From positions 1 to 64,000 of the forward strand of contig JAZSFD010000107.1 of the NCBI GenBank assembly GCA_045532035.1: DNA of 64,000 nt. The letters run 5' to 3'. Numbering within the stretch: position 1 is the first letter of the stretch; every line of letters begins with the position of its first letter. This DNA is from UMGS1052 sp045532035 (lineage in GTDB: Bacteria > Bacillota > Clostridia > Oscillospirales > CAG-382). Made by a program: the position numbers and the translations under genes. Below, in pieces: positions 52,386 through 61,844 of the stretch. The notes beneath the pieces were generated by a model that saw only the letters and a program-made list of their open reading frames with translations, did not search any database and was not told where the DNA came from.

Positions 52386-53246
52386 TTATAAATAACACTT
52401 GATGGTGTCTTCTATCCAATAAGAATATTCGCAATCGGGTCTTTCGAGTGCTTTTAGCAGAAGATGGATGTCGCATCCGTCGGATGGATCATGCCAGATG
52501 TCGGCAAAGACAAAATCGAAATCGGACACCTTTTTGCTTTTTTGCTCGGCGGCAAAAAAGAGAGCATCAAATTCCACAAGCTTTATCTTGTCTTTGTTTT
52601 CAAACTGCGGAAGGATATGCTTTTCGAAAAGCTCAATGACATTTTTGTCCCTCTCGACTACAGTCACCGATTCCACATCGTTTTTGTTTGATGCCATGTA
52701 TGCAAAATATCCGAGCCCAAGCCCATAAGTCAGCACTCTGCCGTGAGCATTCAGAATTGGTTTTTTCATGGTCTCGATCTCGTTTGGGGTAATGAGCATC
52801 CATTCTCTGCCATTTTCAAGGATGCACGGATAAAAAAACTCATCCTCAAAAAATCCCACCTGCGGAATGATCCTGCCGTCAGAAAGCTTTTTGAGATCGT
52901 CAAAAACGAAAAGCTCATAGGGCTTGTAGCTTTTTGTTTCGACCGTCCAGCTGCCGACCTCTTCAAAATCAAGCTGTATGTTTTTATAGTAAGGGTTGTT
53001 TTTGTAGCTTTCGGACGACAGCTTTTTGACTGTCTTCTGAAGATAATTCTGCATCATCTCGCGGTCGTCATAAAGGTCAAGGGCGCCTGCAAGCAGTATG
53101 CGGTATGCCTGCTCCTGCGTAAAATCGCAATCGTTGCACAGCTCTTTTACCATTTCTTCGCCTATTCCGTCGGGGCAGTTATTTATGAAAAGTGACAGAG
53201 CCTGCAGAAGTTTTTCGTTTTTCTCGTATATTGTTTTGTCGGTCAT
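52386..53246 (-). CDS. Class I SAM-dependent methyltransferase-like/spermidine-synthase-like protein
   Basis: 286 residues. The N-terminal half (about 1-150) is helical and unusual. From about 165 there is a Rossmann-like fold with the SAM-type motif RVLTYGLGLGYFAYMAS, an acidic strand end VVERDK, and FADIWHDPSDG resembling the motif-IV region of spermidine-synthase-like proteins. No substrate can be named. It lies 45 bases after ftsH with a hairpin between, and before the flavin reductase gene, so it may be the tail of the ftsH transcript. Confidence 0.75.
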   Translation of the reverse strand: MTDKTIYEKNEKLLQALSLFINNCPDGIGEEMVKELCNDCDFTQEQAYRILLAGALDLYDDREMMQNYLQKTVKKLSSESYKNNPYYKNIQLDFEEVGSWTVETKSYKPYELFVFDDLKKLSDGRIIPQVGFFEDEFFYPCILENGREWMLITPNEIETMKKPILNAHGRVLTYGLGLGYFAYMASNKNDVESVTVVERDKNVIELFEKHILPQFENKDKIKLVEFDALFFAAEQKSKKVSDFDFVFADIWHDPSDGCDIHLLLKALERPDCEYSYWIEDTIKCYL

Positions 53247-53259
53247 AATTTGTTGTAAT

Positions 53260-53286
53260 AAAGGCGCCCGCAGACCGAGCGCCTTT
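53260..53286. terminator. Hairpin between ftsH and the methyltransferase-like gene
   Basis: 8-base stem AAAGGCGC (53260-53267) with GCGCCTTT (53279-53286) and an 11-base loop. The T-run is better on the plus strand than on the minus strand, so for ftsH it may be only a partial terminator. Confidence 0.5.
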
Positions 53287-53291
53287 TTGTT

Positions 53292-55397
53292 TTATTCTTT
53301 GTTTTCTCCGCTTTCGTCGTCAGACTCTTCATCGGGGGTGTCCTTCTTTTCAGAGTCTTTCGGCTGTGCCTCTTCGATAAATTCTCTCGGGTCAATGCCG
53401 AAGGGGAAGAAGAAGCCGTTTTCTGAAGCGTCGGGATTGATGTTATCGGTGTTTTCCTGCTCCATGGGCTTTACTGTGAAGACCTGCTGACGGCGCTTCT
53501 TTTCGTTCTCGTCGTCGCTCTGCTTTTTCTTTGCTTCGGCGATGGCGGCAATCTCCTCGATGGTGGGAGTGGGATCGGTGTCCATGACAAACTTGAACTG
53601 ATCTTCGTCCATGGTTTCATACTGAACGAGGAATTCGGCTGTCACACGCATTTTTTCTTCGTTTTCGCGGATGAGCTTTTCGGCAAGAGTGAAGCATTTG
53701 TCGATGATGCGCTTGATCTCGCCGTCGATGAGAGCAGCGGTCTCTTCCGAATAGTTCTTGGCGTTATTGAAATCGCGTCCGAGGAAGACTTCATCATCCG
53801 AGCGCTCGGAGGCAAAGGCGATGGGACCGAGCTTGTCGCTCATGCCGTAACGGGTTATCATATTGCGTGCGATCTGGGTTGCGCGCTGAATATCATTCGA
53901 GGCTCCGCCCGAAATGTCATCAAAGAAGATCTTTTCGGCAACGCGTCCGCCGAGGATCATGGTTATCTCTTCCATAAGCCCCTTTTTGTAAACGCTGACC
54001 TTGTCCTCAAGGGGGACGGTGAGAGTATATCCAAGTGCTCTTCCTGCAGGAATGATCGAGATCTGACGCACCGGATCGACCGAGGGAAGAATGTGTGCAA
54101 GAACTGCGTGACCTGCTTCGTGGTATGCTGTCTTGAGCTTTTCCTCGGGCTTGAACTTTCTCGACTTTTTCTGGGTTCCGACCATGATCTTAAGGGTCGC
54201 TTCCTCGATATCGTTCATGCCGATGAGCTTCTTGTGCTTGCGGGCAGCGTGGAGTGCCGCTTCGTTGAGAAGATTTGCAAGATCAGCACCAATAAAGCCA
54301 ACGGTGGTCTGAGCGATCTTTTCAAGATCGACCGCAGCCTCAAAGGGCTTGCCCTTGGCGTGAACCTTGAGAATATCAACTCTGCCCTTGAGGTCGGGAT
54401 AGTTTACTGTTACCTGCCTGTCAAAGCGTCCGGGGCGCAGAAGCGCAGGGTCAAGAATATCGGGGCGGTTTGTTGCCGCAATTACGATAACTCCCTCGTT
54501 GCTTCCGAAACCGTCCATTTCGACAAGAAGCTGGTTTAATGTCTGCTCTCTTTCATCGTGTCCGCCGCCGAGACCTGCGCCTCTGTGACGGCCGACAGCA
54601 TCGATTTCGTCGATGAAGATGATGGAGGGAGCATTTTTCTTTGCGTTTTCAAAAAGATCGCGCACGCGCGATGCGCCGACACCGACATACATTTCCACAA
54701 AGTCAGAACCCGAGATGGAATAGAAGGGGGCTCCTGCTTCACCTGCCACAGCTTTGGCAAGAAGGGTCTTACCTGTGCCGGGAGGGCCCACAAGGAGAAC
54801 ACCTCTGGGGATGCGTGCACCGAGTTCATTGTATCTTGCAGGATTCTTGAGAAATTCCACAACCTCCTGAAGCTCTTCCTTTTCCTCGTCAGCACCTGCA
54901 ACATCGGAAAATCTGACCTTGTTCTTGGAATCTGTCATGAGATGAGCGCGGGATTTTCCGAAAGAATTGATCTTTCCGCCCTTGCCGCCCATAGCCTGAT
55001 TCATTGAAACGAAATAGATGACTACGATAAAGAGAAGAAGCAAAATTGTGGGAAGATAGGACACCCACCAGGGAATATTTGCAGGCTCTTCGAAATCGTA
55101 GCTTTCGATGACCTCGTTTTCAAGCTGTTTGTTGTAAAGCTCGCCAAAGTCATAATAGAACATATCAAGACTGCGGAGCTTGTAAACGACCTCCTCCTCT
55201 GACTCCTTCAGGGTGAGGATAAGCTCGTTGCTGTTTGTGACCTCAAAGGATTTGACTTCCTCATTCACAAAATAATTTCTTATATCGCTGTATGTGACCT
55301 CATCCTTGTCGGTGTTGCCGATAAGCCAGTTGGTCAGGGCTATCATGGCGACGATGGCGATAACATAAAAAGCGATTACCTTGAAGTTCTTTTTCAT
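53292..55397 (-). CDS. ftsH: ATP-dependent zinc metalloprotease FtsH
   Basis: 701 residues. Membrane-bound AAA+ protease that degrades misfolded or regulatory membrane and cytosolic proteins. Two membrane helices (about 6-26 and 112-132) flank an extracytoplasmic domain. The AAA domain has Walker A GPPGTGKT at 204-211, Walker B IIFIDEID and the second region of homology with RPGRFDRQV. The zinc site HEAGH is at 426-430, with the distal Asp ligand in the following peptidase domain. The C-terminal tail is long and highly acidic (DEESDDESGENKE), longer than in Bacillus. It follows tilS by 39 bases, the usual tilS-(hpt)-ftsH order, but hpt is absent here. Confidence 0.97.
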   Translation of the reverse strand: MKKNFKVIAFYVIAIVAMIALTNWLIGNTDKDEVTYSDIRNYFVNEEVKSFEVTNSNELILTLKESEEEVVYKLRSLDMFYYDFGELYNKQLENEVIESYDFEEPANIPWWVSYLPTILLLLFIVVIYFVSMNQAMGGKGGKINSFGKSRAHLMTDSKNKVRFSDVAGADEEKEELQEVVEFLKNPARYNELGARIPRGVLLVGPPGTGKTLLAKAVAGEAGAPFYSISGSDFVEMYVGVGASRVRDLFENAKKNAPSIIFIDEIDAVGRHRGAGLGGGHDEREQTLNQLLVEMDGFGSNEGVIVIAATNRPDILDPALLRPGRFDRQVTVNYPDLKGRVDILKVHAKGKPFEAAVDLEKIAQTTVGFIGADLANLLNEAALHAARKHKKLIGMNDIEEATLKIMVGTQKKSRKFKPEEKLKTAYHEAGHAVLAHILPSVDPVRQISIIPAGRALGYTLTVPLEDKVSVYKKGLMEEITMILGGRVAEKIFFDDISGGASNDIQRATQIARNMITRYGMSDKLGPIAFASERSDDEVFLGRDFNNAKNYSEETAALIDGEIKRIIDKCFTLAEKLIRENEEKMRVTAEFLVQYETMDEDQFKFVMDTDPTPTIEEIAAIAEAKKKQSDDENEKKRRQQVFTVKPMEQENTDNINPDASENGFFFPFGIDPREFIEEAQPKDSEKKDTPDEESDDESGENKE

Positions 55398-55436
55398 TAA
55401 ACTGTTATATCACTCCTTCTGAAAGGTTATAGTGGT

Positions 55437-56867
55437 TTAAGCTCGGTAAAAGGCGATAACGGTGACATCTTTATTCTCCTGCGCCTTTGCATTATCGCTC
55501 GGTGCGGAAAACAGCGGAAGACAAAGAACAGTGTCTTTTGCCGTTTCGCTTTTTGTGTAAACTATCGGAACAAGATGCCGTTCGTCCTGCGGAATTTTCA
55601 TATCGGCAAAAACCTTTTTCAGCTTTCTGGATATACTGCCGAGAATGAAAACATCTTTTTCCTGCCTTGGGCGTACAAAAACGCTATTATCTATTATATC
55701 AGACCGAAGAGCCGCTTTTTTATACAATTTGTAAACAATATCTTGGTTTTTAATAACAAGCGGAAGAGTCTGATCCTTTTGCGCAGTCATGAAGACGGCG
55801 TATTTTTCATTTATAATATTTTCTCCGCAAACCAGAGGAATATCAAAAAAGAGGTCTTCCTTTTCGTTCCCGAAGTTTTCGCTTTCTTTCAGAAAGCAAA
55901 GACTGTCGGATGAGATTTCGGCAGAAATTTTTGAAGAAAGACAAATGCGGCGCTTCTTTTTATCGCAAGCGGTCGAGAAGATCGCTTTTGCGATATCGTC
56001 GATATTTTTCCCCGACAAAAAGGCGCCGTCGGCAGATTTTGAAAAAAGCTGCCTTATATGCCTTTTGAGAAGCGACACAGGCAAAGCGCAGAGCTCTTTT
56101 GCCGACATTTTTTCTTTCCCAAGCTCCTCTGTGACAGACAAAAAGTATTCTTTGTCCTCGCGGGCACTTTCTGATAGCCTGAAAACCGCATCCTCAAGAT
56201 TGGGGTTCAATTTCTTTAACTGCGGAATCACATTTTTTCGCAGAAAGTTTCTGGAATATTCTTCATCCGAGTTTGTTTCGTCGGTGACAAAGCTTTGACC
56301 GCAAGCGTCAAGGTATTCCTCCACCTCTTGCCTTGAAAGGCAAATGAGCGGACGGATGAAAGAGTCTCTTTTGGGCGGAATACCGCAGATACCGTCGGCA
56401 CCTGTGCCGCGGGTCAGATTGAAAAGCACCGTTTCGGTGTTGTCGGACATGGTGTGTGCCGTGGCGACATATTGTGCACCGAAATGCGCCTTTGCGCGCT
56501 CAAAAAAGTCATACCTTGCATTTCTTGCCACTGTTTCAAGACTGCCTTTTTCGCGTTCGCAAAGGGCAGGAATATCGACTCTTTCCGAATAAAAGGGAAC
56601 CGAAAGAGTCTTGCACAAGGCTTTTGAAAACTCCTCGTCCCGCACTGCTGTCTCTTTTCTTATCATGTGGTTGAGATGGCAGGCAAAAATCGAAAAGGAA
56701 AGCTTCTCCGCAAGCGCCCGAAGAGAAAGAAGAAGCGACACAGAATCGGCGCCTCCCGAAAGAGCGACGACGATCCTGTCATTTTCTTCGAACATTTTAT
56801 AATGAAGCAGGGTCTTTTCCACCGATGATTCAAAATTTGATTTTGTTTCAGCTGCGTTGTTATTCAT
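55437..56867 (-). CDS. tilS: tRNA(Ile)-lysidine synthase
   Basis: 476 residues, modifies C34 of the CAU-anticodon tRNA-Ile to lysidine using ATP and lysine, essential for AUA decoding. The PP-loop ATPase motif SGGADSVSL is at 37-45, with HLNHMIRKE and ATAHTMSDNTET further on. The C-terminal TilS substrate-binding domain (about 380-470) is present. The start is the ATG at 56867, which overlaps the end of dnaB by 8 bases (ATGAATAA), so translation is coupled; the in-frame extension to 56957 lies wholly in dnaB. It is part of the housekeeping cluster. Confidence 0.94.
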   Translation of the reverse strand: MNNNAAETKSNFESSVEKTLLHYKMFEENDRIVVALSGGADSVSLLLSLRALAEKLSFSIFACHLNHMIRKETAVRDEEFSKALCKTLSVPFYSERVDIPALCEREKGSLETVARNARYDFFERAKAHFGAQYVATAHTMSDNTETVLFNLTRGTGADGICGIPPKRDSFIRPLICLSRQEVEEYLDACGQSFVTDETNSDEEYSRNFLRKNVIPQLKKLNPNLEDAVFRLSESAREDKEYFLSVTEELGKEKMSAKELCALPVSLLKRHIRQLFSKSADGAFLSGKNIDDIAKAIFSTACDKKKRRICLSSKISAEISSDSLCFLKESENFGNEKEDLFFDIPLVCGENIINEKYAVFMTAQKDQTLPLVIKNQDIVYKLYKKAALRSDIIDNSVFVRPRQEKDVFILGSISRKLKKVFADMKIPQDERHLVPIVYTKSETAKDTVLCLPLFSAPSDNAKAQENKDVTVIAFYRA

Positions 56868-58203
56868 TGTGTGTAGTGTCCACCGAAATAAACTTTGTAT
56901 ACTGACCATACCAGCCGAGATCCGCCTTGCCGGTTGAGCCGTGGCGGTTTTTGGCAATTATACACTGGGCAGTATTCTGTTTTTCGGGGTCATCCTTATA
57001 ATATTCCTCACGGTAAAGAAACATGATAACGTCAGCATCCTGCTCGATCGCACCCGAGTCGCGAAGGTCGGATGCCATGGGAGTTTTGTCGGTTCTGCCC
57101 TCAACTCCACGGTTGAGCTGGGCGCAGGTGATGACCGGAACCTTAAGATCTTTTGCAAGAAGCTTGAGGTTTCGGGAAATCTCACCGATTTCCTGCACAC
57201 GGTTGTCGCTTTTTGAATCCGACTGCATGAGCTGGAGATAGTCGATAATGACAAGACCGAGATTTTTGACACGGCGAAGCTTTGCCTTCATGCCTGTGAC
57301 GGTGATACCCGTGGTGTCGTCGATAAGAATGTCTGTTTCCGAAAGAACGGCGGCGGCACGCGCAAGGTTTGACCAGTCGTTGTCCTCAAGCTCACCGCTT
57401 CGCATTTTATAGCTGTCGATGAGAGCCTCTGCCGAAAGCATACGCGAAACGATCTGCTCGTTTGACATTTCAAGCGAGAAGATGGCGACGGCTTTCTTCT
57501 GGCGGCAGGCAACATTGGCGGCGATATTAAGACAGAACGCCGTCTTACCCATACCGGGACGCGCGCCGACGACGATAAGGTCGGATTCGCCCATACCGAT
57601 GAGAAGCTTGTCGATGCTGCTGAAATAGGTGGGGATACCCATTGCCGCCTGTCGGTCGGTGATGAGCTCCTGAAGATGGGAATAGTGCTGCAGGATGACA
57701 TCGCGGATATGCGCAAAGCCTTTGGAGTTGACATCTGTTGCGATGTTGAAGATCTTCTGCTCTGCGCTGTCGATGATGCTTGCCACATCGCCCTCAGCCG
57801 TGTATGCCATCTCCTCGATCTCCTCGGCGGCATGGATCAGCTTGCGAAGCATCGATTTGTCGCGGACGATTTTGGCATAATCGGTGATATTTGCCGAGGT
57901 CGATACAGAGTCGGCAAGAAGCTTGATATAATTCTTGCCTCCCGCCTCGTCGGAAACGCCTGCCTGGGTCAGAGCATCAAGCAGGGTTACGACCTCGATG
58001 GTGCGGCTTTGCAGAAAGAGTGCCTGCATAGCTTCAAAAATATTTTTGTTCTGCTCAAGATAAAAATCGTCAGAGCGGATGATATTTGCTACATCCTTGA
58101 ACCTTTCGGGATCGATCAGTATTGCGCCCAGAAGCGCCTGCTCGGCTTCGGTCGCAATAGGCAGACGCCTGGGACTGTCGATGCTTGTGATTTCGTGAGC
58201 CAT
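56860..58203 (-). CDS. dnaB: Replicative DNA helicase
   Basis: 447 residues, hexameric helicase of the replication fork (called DnaC in Bacillus). The N-terminal helical domain (EAEQALLGAILIDPERF) is followed by the RecA-like domain with Walker A GARPGMGKT (213-221), LVIIDYLQLM as Walker B and DLRDSGAIEQDAD near the C terminus. Length typical, no intein. It starts 20 bases after rplI and overlaps tilS by 8 bases, so it belongs to the parC-to-ftsH cluster. Good conservation throughout. Confidence 0.97.
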   Translation of the reverse strand: MAHEITSIDSPRRLPIATEAEQALLGAILIDPERFKDVANIIRSDDFYLEQNKNIFEAMQALFLQSRTIEVVTLLDALTQAGVSDEAGGKNYIKLLADSVSTSANITDYAKIVRDKSMLRKLIHAAEEIEEMAYTAEGDVASIIDSAEQKIFNIATDVNSKGFAHIRDVILQHYSHLQELITDRQAAMGIPTYFSSIDKLLIGMGESDLIVVGARPGMGKTAFCLNIAANVACRQKKAVAIFSLEMSNEQIVSRMLSAEALIDSYKMRSGELEDNDWSNLARAAAVLSETDILIDDTTGITVTGMKAKLRRVKNLGLVIIDYLQLMQSDSKSDNRVQEIGEISRNLKLLAKDLKVPVITCAQLNRGVEGRTDKTPMASDLRDSGAIEQDADVIMFLYREEYYKDDPEKQNTAQCIIAKNRHGSTGKADLGWYGQYTKFISVDTTHNE

Positions 58204-58223
58204 TTTCTGAGTTCCTTAATTAA

Positions 58224-58673
58224 TTATTCTTTGGAGGCGATGACGACCGAAAGCTTGCCTGTGATTTCGGCATGAAGCTTTACATCGAGAGTGTAGCTTC
58301 CATAAGCTTTGATGGCATTTTCAAGAACGATCTTGCGCTTGTCAACATCGATGTCATGCTGCTTTTTGAGCTCTTCTGCGATTTCCTTGGAGGTTATCGC
58401 ACCGTAAAGGCGGGAATCGGCTCCCGAGCTTGCATAGATCTTGACGGTAATGCCCTGAAGCTTTTCGGCGTTCTCTTTGGCAAGCTTTTTTTCTTCGGCG
58501 AGCTTATGAGCCTTTGCGGATTCCTTGTTTTTGAGATCGTTTATGATGGTGGGGGTGAGCTCGCAGGCGAGCTTTTTGGGGAAAAGGAAGTTTCTTGCAT
58601 AGCCGTCGGAGACATTTACAACTTCACCCTTTTTGCCCTGTGCCTTAACATCTTCCAAAAGTAATACTTTCAT
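58224..58673 (-). CDS. rplI: 50S ribosomal protein bL9
   Basis: 149 residues, the usual length. The N-terminal MKVLLLEDVKAQGKKGEVVNV motif and GYARNFLFPKKLA are the rRNA-binding signature, followed by the long central helix rich in Lys, Ala and Glu, and the C-terminal domain. SD GGAGG is present upstream. It lies between gdpP and dnaB, the conserved Firmicutes arrangement. Confidence 0.97.
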   Translation of the reverse strand: MKVLLLEDVKAQGKKGEVVNVSDGYARNFLFPKKLACELTPTIINDLKNKESAKAHKLAEEKKLAKENAEKLQGITVKIYASSGADSRLYGAITSKEIAEELKKQHDIDVDKRKIVLENAIKAYGSYTLDVKLHAEITGKLSVVIASKE

Positions 58674-58712
58674 TTTTTGTACCTCCGTATTTGAGTAAAA
58701 TAAATTGTTTTC

Positions 58713-60710
58713 TTATTCTTTTATAACTTCGTCTATCGCGTTTTGCAGAAGCTGTGTGGCTTGTTCAATCGTTACATCCCGCAAGAGAGCGCCTGCAGCA
58801 TCAAAATGTCCGCCGCCGCCCAAAGCTTCAAGGATGAGCTGAACATTGATCGAGCCGCTTGAACGAGCCGAAACATTGACATTGTTTCCGACACGTGCCA
58901 GAACAAAGGTTGCATCAACTCCCGTGATGGAGAGCAGACGGTTTGCGCTTTTCGACGAAACGAGCTTTGTCTGGCTCGGATCGTCTGAATCAAGCCTTGT
59001 TGTGGCGATTATCATTCTGTCACGATAGATGGAAATGTTGTTTTCGATATCCGCCTCATACATGAATTCGTCAAGATTTGTGCGGAAGAAGTTTTGTGCC
59101 TCGATGGGGTCAGCGCCCTGCGAACGCAGGAAAAGTGCCGCGCTGAAGGTTCCGACACCTGTGTTTTTCCTGAAATTGTTGGTGTCAAGTATTATGCCCG
59201 AAAAGAGAAGCTCGGCTTCGATCTTTGTGAGTCCGCCGTGGGGCAGGGCATATTCGGCAATTTCGCATAAAAGCTCGGATGCCGAGGAAACAGACGGCTC
59301 TATATATGTGAGCTTTGGCGGGATTGCATATTCATCTTGAACCTTTCTGTGGTGGTCGATGATGAGATAATTCATGCAGTTGTCGTATATCTCCTTCGAC
59401 TCGAACATTTCGGGATTGTTGACATCGCAGATGATAAGAAGCGTCTGGGAGGTTATCATATCCTGAGCCGTTGCCGCATCTGTGAAAAGATCATAGTAAT
59501 AGTTGAGACCGCGCATACGCGAAAAGATCGGCTTGAGGTTCACATCGTGGATGTTGACGACGATCTTTGCTTCCTTGCCGAGGTTGGTGGCTATCCTTGC
59601 CGCCGCAACGCAGGAGGCGATGCTGTCATGATCGCAGAATTTGTGACCCATGACAAGGACATTTGAGCTCTTTGAAATGAGTTCGGAAAGCTCGCCTGCG
59701 ATAACTCTTGAGCGTATTTTCGTCTTTTTCTGAACAGTTTTTGTTTTTCCGCCGTAATATTCGGTGGAGCTTTCGGTTCTGAGCACCGCCTGGTCGCCGC
59801 CTCGCTGAAGAGCAAGCTCAAGAGCGTTCCTTGCGGCAGCTTCTTTTTCGGCAAAAGAACCGGGAATGTTGGTTATACCAATGGATGCCGTGATGGGGGT
59901 GGAGGATTCCTCCACTTCTGTTTCGCGGATGTTGTCAAGAAGGTCAAATTTCGATGCGACGATTCCGGCAAGATGCTTTTCCTCAAAGGCGATGATGTAT
60001 TTGTCCCTGTCATATTCCTTGACAAAGCCGCCGCGGGCTTTTGTCCATTCGGAAATAAGCCTTGCCACACGCGCCGATACACTGCGGTATTGATCCTGTG
60101 AAACCGTGACCGAATCGCTGATGTTGTCAAGCATTATAAAGGCGACGACGGCGTTTTTGTCGGCAAGCTCTTTTTTTGTGCTGACAAGCTCTGATTTGTC
60201 GCTCAGAACCACAAGACAGTAGGATTTGCTTCCTGAATTGAGAGCATATCCCGAGACCTCATAGTCTGTGTCGTTGTAGCTGATCGAAAAGGTTGCGCCC
60301 GAATTGAGCTGTTCGATGCGGGCAGGCGTGAAGCTTGGGTTTATGGTTTCAGCGGCGTTTTTGCCGTAGAGCGAATGACGGGATTCGGATGCCTCCACGA
60401 AGGCTGAATTGTACCAGCTTATATTTCCCTCTGTGTTCATGATGATAACAGGGGATCTGAATTTTGAAACAAAATCAAGGGTAATGCCGAGTATTGCGTT
60501 GTCCTCGGCGAAAAAGCCTTCGCTTTTCGTATCCTTTCTCAGAAGCAGAAAAGCGCTGACCACATATCCCGCGGTCATTACAAGGCCTGCAAGAATGAGC
60601 CAGGGGTTCACAAAGGCGCATATCACCGTATAAACCACAAGACTTACTATGGCGCACAAAACGCTTTTGCGCCAGGTCATTGCCCGCAGTTGTTCGAGCA
60701 GATCTTTCAA
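58713..60710 (-). CDS. gdpP: Cyclic-di-AMP phosphodiesterase (GdpP/YybT family)
   Basis: 665 residues, membrane-bound regulator that hydrolyses c-di-AMP, affecting osmotic and cell-wall homeostasis. Two membrane helices lie near the N terminus (about 16-55), then a PAS-like domain, a degenerate GGDEF domain (GGDQAVLRT, as in the family), and the DHH/DHHA1 phosphodiesterase with MGHKFCDHDS near residue 350, DHH in IIDHHRK, and GGGGHFDAAGA near 636. It follows the yybS-like gene after 21 bases and precedes rplI by 39 bases. Confidence 0.95.
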   Translation of the reverse strand: MKDLLEQLRAMTWRKSVLCAIVSLVVYTVICAFVNPWLILAGLVMTAGYVVSAFLLLRKDTKSEGFFAEDNAILGITLDFVSKFRSPVIIMNTEGNISWYNSAFVEASESRHSLYGKNAAETINPSFTPARIEQLNSGATFSISYNDTDYEVSGYALNSGSKSYCLVVLSDKSELVSTKKELADKNAVVAFIMLDNISDSVTVSQDQYRSVSARVARLISEWTKARGGFVKEYDRDKYIIAFEEKHLAGIVASKFDLLDNIRETEVEESSTPITASIGITNIPGSFAEKEAAARNALELALQRGGDQAVLRTESSTEYYGGKTKTVQKKTKIRSRVIAGELSELISKSSNVLVMGHKFCDHDSIASCVAAARIATNLGKEAKIVVNIHDVNLKPIFSRMRGLNYYYDLFTDAATAQDMITSQTLLIICDVNNPEMFESKEIYDNCMNYLIIDHHRKVQDEYAIPPKLTYIEPSVSSASELLCEIAEYALPHGGLTKIEAELLFSGIILDTNNFRKNTGVGTFSAALFLRSQGADPIEAQNFFRTNLDEFMYEADIENNISIYRDRMIIATTRLDSDDPSQTKLVSSKSANRLLSITGVDATFVLARVGNNVNVSARSSGSINVQLILEALGGGGHFDAAGALLRDVTIEQATQLLQNAIDEVIKE

Positions 60711-60731
60711 GATGTGTACACCTCCGAAAGT

Positions 60732-61844
60732 TTATTGTTGAAACGATTCGTTGTAGCGTGTGCAATAAAAAATGCCGAGAATGGTAAGTATCATGTTTCC
60801 CAGACCTGCGGGAAGTATGATTGCAACTGCTACTGCCGCGATCATAATGACGGGAATTGCGGATTTTGAGAAATTACGGCGTTTGAAAATATCGCCCACC
60901 TGCTTGATTCCGCACAGAAGAAGTCCGGGGGAAAGAAGGTTTGTGATATTCTGAAGACCATAGCCGAAGGCTCCGTCCGAAAAAATGGCAAGTAATGAGC
61001 AGATGAAATATACAAACACTGACACTGTCGAAAGACAAACCTCAAAACGAACACCCTCAAACATTTTTTCCGCATGACACAGCTTTGCCAAAGGACGGGT
61101 GAGGGATGCTGAAATATATCCCGCTACCATTGCTCCCAAAAGCAGAACAGACGGCAGGGAGGTGAGCATTTGCTTGATTATAAGATCGACAAGAGCGGGA
61201 ATGTCGGCTGCATCAAGTCCCGAATAGCCGAAAGCTGAAGGGTCCATAGAGCCCAAGGTCTCGACAAGCTGTGCCTTTGAGACATCAAGTGCGCTTGTGA
61301 TCTGCGACAGAACATCCGACGGAGAAATGCCGTATTGAAGCTTTGCAGCAACAAGAGCAACAAAAGCATAAATGACCGCCGAAACCGCGCTTCCTGCCAC
61401 CGCACTTGATTTTGCGCGGTCAGGACAGGTGTTGATCGCTCTGAGTATTGAAAAGGACATTCCTGCCGCGAAGATAACCGATGCGGGTTGCACTGCGCTT
61501 TTTGTCACCGCAAAGCCGATTATGAATGCTACAAGGGGGACAAAAAACGAAAAATGATTTCCGATTCTGTATGAAAAAATGGTATAGATTGGTGCCGAAA
61601 GAATGAGGGCGATGACCGAAAAATAGCTCTTGTCAATGGCTGTGGTGCAGAAAAGCACAAGCGAAGCAAGAAGAAGCGCAAGATCGAAGGGAGTGATCCT
61701 TACGGTTTTTATGTTGAGCTCAGGAGAGGTGCTTCCTTGCTCTTCGCCACCGTTAAATTCCTCATCGGGGCAGACTGTGTATCCGGAAAATTTCAAAATA
61801 TTCCTCCAAAAGGCACCGGGTGTGCCATAAAAAAGATTTTGCAT
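60732..61844 (-). CDS. DUF2232 (YybS-like) polytopic membrane protein
   Basis: 370 residues with about eight hydrophobic helices (for example FDLALLLASLVLF, YFSVIALILSAPIYTIF, FVPLVAFIIGFAV, and a final MIAAVAVAIILPAGLG region). This is the DUF2232/YybS family found directly upstream of gdpP in Firmicutes; the molecular role is unknown, and a transport or c-di-AMP-linked role is only inferred from neighbours. The ATG overlaps the upstream topoisomerase stop by one base (TGATG). The first about 50 residues are hydrophilic and may be an added tail. Confidence 0.85.
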   Translation of the reverse strand: MQNLFYGTPGAFWRNILKFSGYTVCPDEEFNGGEEQGSTSPELNIKTVRITPFDLALLLASLVLFCTTAIDKSYFSVIALILSAPIYTIFSYRIGNHFSFFVPLVAFIIGFAVTKSAVQPASVIFAAGMSFSILRAINTCPDRAKSSAVAGSAVSAVIYAFVALVAAKLQYGISPSDVLSQITSALDVSKAQLVETLGSMDPSAFGYSGLDAADIPALVDLIIKQMLTSLPSVLLLGAMVAGYISASLTRPLAKLCHAEKMFEGVRFEVCLSTVSVFVYFICSLLAIFSDGAFGYGLQNITNLLSPGLLLCGIKQVGDIFKRRNFSKSAIPVIMIAAVAVAIILPAGLGNMILTILGIFYCTRYNESFQQ

